Assembly: GCA_963680875.1 (NCBI GenBank) | Contig: OY804578.1 | Coordinates: forward strand, 5,332,001-5,396,000 | Direction: 5' to 3' | From: Bathymodiolus brooksi | Taxonomy: Eukaryota > Mollusca > Bivalvia > Mytilida > Modiolidae | DNA: 64,000 nt | Part shown: in pieces, positions 63,001 through 64,000 of the stretch | Layout: each line of letters begins with the position of its first letter | Numbering within the stretch: position 1 is the stretch's first letter | Notes under the pieces: generated by a model | What the model saw: the letters and a program-made list of their open reading frames with translations, nothing else | The model's database searches: none | Told to the model about the DNA's origin: nothing | Translations under genes and position numbers: made by a program

Positions 63001-64000
63001 CTCCATTATCACCTGTGTTTAGTAAACTTTTGTTATACATTGTAACCAGCCACATTTCATAAGCCATACTTTCTCCATTATCACCTGTGTCTAGTAAACT
63101 TTTGTTATACATTGTAACCAGCCACATTTCATAAGCCATACTTTCTCCATTATCACCTGTGTTTAGTAAACTTTTGTTATACATTATAACCAGCCACATT
63201 TCATAAGCCATACTTTCTCCATTATCACCTGTGTTTAGTAAACTTTTGTTATACATTGTAACCAGCCACATTTCATAAGCCATACTTTCTCCATTATCAC
63301 CTGTGTCTAGTAAACTTTTGTTATACATTGTAACCAGCCACATTTCATAAGCCATACTTTCTCCATTATCACCTGTGTTTAGTAAACTTTTGTTGTACAT
63401 TGTAACCAGCCACATTTCATAAGCCATACTTTCTCCATTATCACCTGTGTTTAGTAAACTTTTGTTATACATTGTAACCAGCCACATTTCATAAGCCATA
63501 CTTTCTCCATTATCACCTGTGTTTAGTAAACTTTTGTTGTACATTGTATCCAGCCACATTTCATAAGCCATACTTTCTCCATTATCACCTGTGTTTAGTA
63601 AACTTTTGTTATACATTGTAACCAGCCACATTTCATAAGCCATACTTTCTCCATTATCACCTGTGTCTAGTAAACTTTTGTTATACATTGTAACCAGCCA
63701 CATTTCATAAGCCATACTTTCTCCATTATCACCTGTGTCTAGTAAACTTTTGTTATACATTGTAACCAGCCACATTTCATAAACCATACTTTCTCCATTA
63801 TCACCTATGTTTAGTAAACTTTTGTTATACATTGTAACCAGCCACATTTCATAAACCATACTTTCACCATTATCACCTATGTTTAGTAAACTTTTGTTAT
63901 ACATTGTAACCAGCCACATTTCATAAGCCATACTTTCTCCATTATCACCTGTGTCTAGTAAACTTTTGTTATACATTGTAACCAGCCACATTTCATTAGC
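57082..64000. repeat. Distal satellite C subfamily with 48-monomer HOR
   Basis: Right of 57082 the variant set changes. CATTATAACC, TTTCATTAGCC and CTGTGTATAG appear, while AATCAGCC and AAACGTTTG are no longer seen. CTGTGTATAG at 58483 and 61939 lies 3456 bp apart (48 monomers). CAGCCGCATTTC at 58804 and 62332 lies 3528 bp apart (49 monomers), because one monomer with CACATGTGTCTAG (near 62150) was added between the markers. TTTCATTAGCC at 59317, 60325, 62845 and 63997 gives steps of 14, 35 and 16 monomers. One private nonsense change (CTTTATCC, 58537) interrupts the minus-strand frame. Confidence 0.82.

Larger units (their letters stand above)
29311..64000. repeat. Satellite C: 72-bp tandem array, ~482 monomers
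   Basis: The unit starts ATAAGCCATACTTTCTCC, runs through ATTATCACCTGTG, TTTAGTAAACTTTTG and TTATACATTGTAACC, and ends AGCCACATTTC, 72 bp in all. It repeats without a break to the right window edge. Common variants are AAGCC/AAACC, GTTTAG/GTCTAG, CCTGTG/CCTATG, GTTATAC/GTTGTAC, TGTAACC/TGTAATC and AAACTTTTG/AAACGTTTG. The unit is 24 codons long and stop-free in one minus-strand frame, so the array shows open frames of up to 1818 codons. These end only where a monomer carries a nonsense change or an indel: a 17-bp deletion near 30028, and 1-bp deletions near 38910, 43516 and 52991. The consensus has no CpG. The array continues beyond the window. Confidence 0.98.

Noticed and set aside
29188..63991. 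Very long minus-strand open frames (283 to 1818 codons) as giant repeat-protein genes
   Set aside because: They arise because the 72-bp satellite unit is 24 codons long and stop-free in one frame. Replacement changes dominate, nonsense and frameshift variants are spread with the HORs, and no start region, signal peptide or unique terminal domain is present.
1..64000. Telomeric repeat or canonical CENP-B box
   Set aside because: No TTAGGG-type runs are present, and none of the three monomers contains the TTCG...CGGG pattern of the CENP-B box. Centromeric function cannot be argued from sequence.
1..64000. Common origin of satellites A and C
   Set aside because: They share only a GTTTACT core (in opposite orientation) with an AGA nearby. 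That is too short to separate from chance in AT-rich DNA.

Overview
This window looks like eukaryotic, most likely molluscan, nuclear DNA. About 96% of it is three unrelated tandem satellite arrays. There is no bacterial-type gene, operon, rRNA or CRISPR array. The molluscan call rests on the roughly 1.6 kb of non-satellite DNA at 27.25-28.83 kb. It holds a tRNA-derived SINE whose 3' part (ACTGAAATATTG ... GGCGTTAAAC) is of a type I know from molluscan, especially gastropod, genomes. It also holds copies of a TATCCCCTCGCC-bounded element with GTCCGTCCG runs and AGGTCAAAGGTCA cores, a style common in bivalve and gastropod DNA. The species cannot be named from sequence alone.

Layout. (1) 1-23845: satellite A, a 53-bp monomer in about 450 copies, entering from the left edge. 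It is organised into higher-order repeats (HORs) of 22, 36, 51, 59 and 68 monomers that can be followed by rare marker variants. (2) 23846-24300: a short single-copy AT-rich spacer with a 26-bp direct duplication. (3) 24301-27252: satellite B, a 28-bp AT-rich monomer in about 105 copies. (4) 27254-27520: a SINE sitting at the end of satellite B. (5) 27588-28804: two related non-autonomous elements, the first with a core of about six ~143-bp tandem units. (6) 28906-29066: the only credible protein-coding piece, a plus-strand exon for the first half of an I-set immunoglobulin domain with a phase-1 splice acceptor. (7) 29311-64000: satellite C, a 72-bp monomer in about 482 copies, running off the right edge, again with long HORs (46, 39, 29 and 48 monomers).

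The very long minus-strand open frames across 29.2-64 kb (up to 1818 codons) are best explained by the monomer being exactly 24 codons long and stop-free in one frame. Most common variants between monomers change the amino acid, and the same nonsense change has been copied with the HORs, so protein-level selection is not visible.

The genes do not form a pathway here. The functional reading is one isolated Ig exon, probably of an extracellular or cell-surface protein, lying between satellite-filled introns of at least ~29 kb and ~35 kb if the gene is intact. The points most worth a second look are that exon context, the nested recent segmental amplifications in both large satellites, the nuclear-receptor-like direct repeats dispersed by the transposable element, and the forkhead-core motif present in nearly every satellite A monomer.
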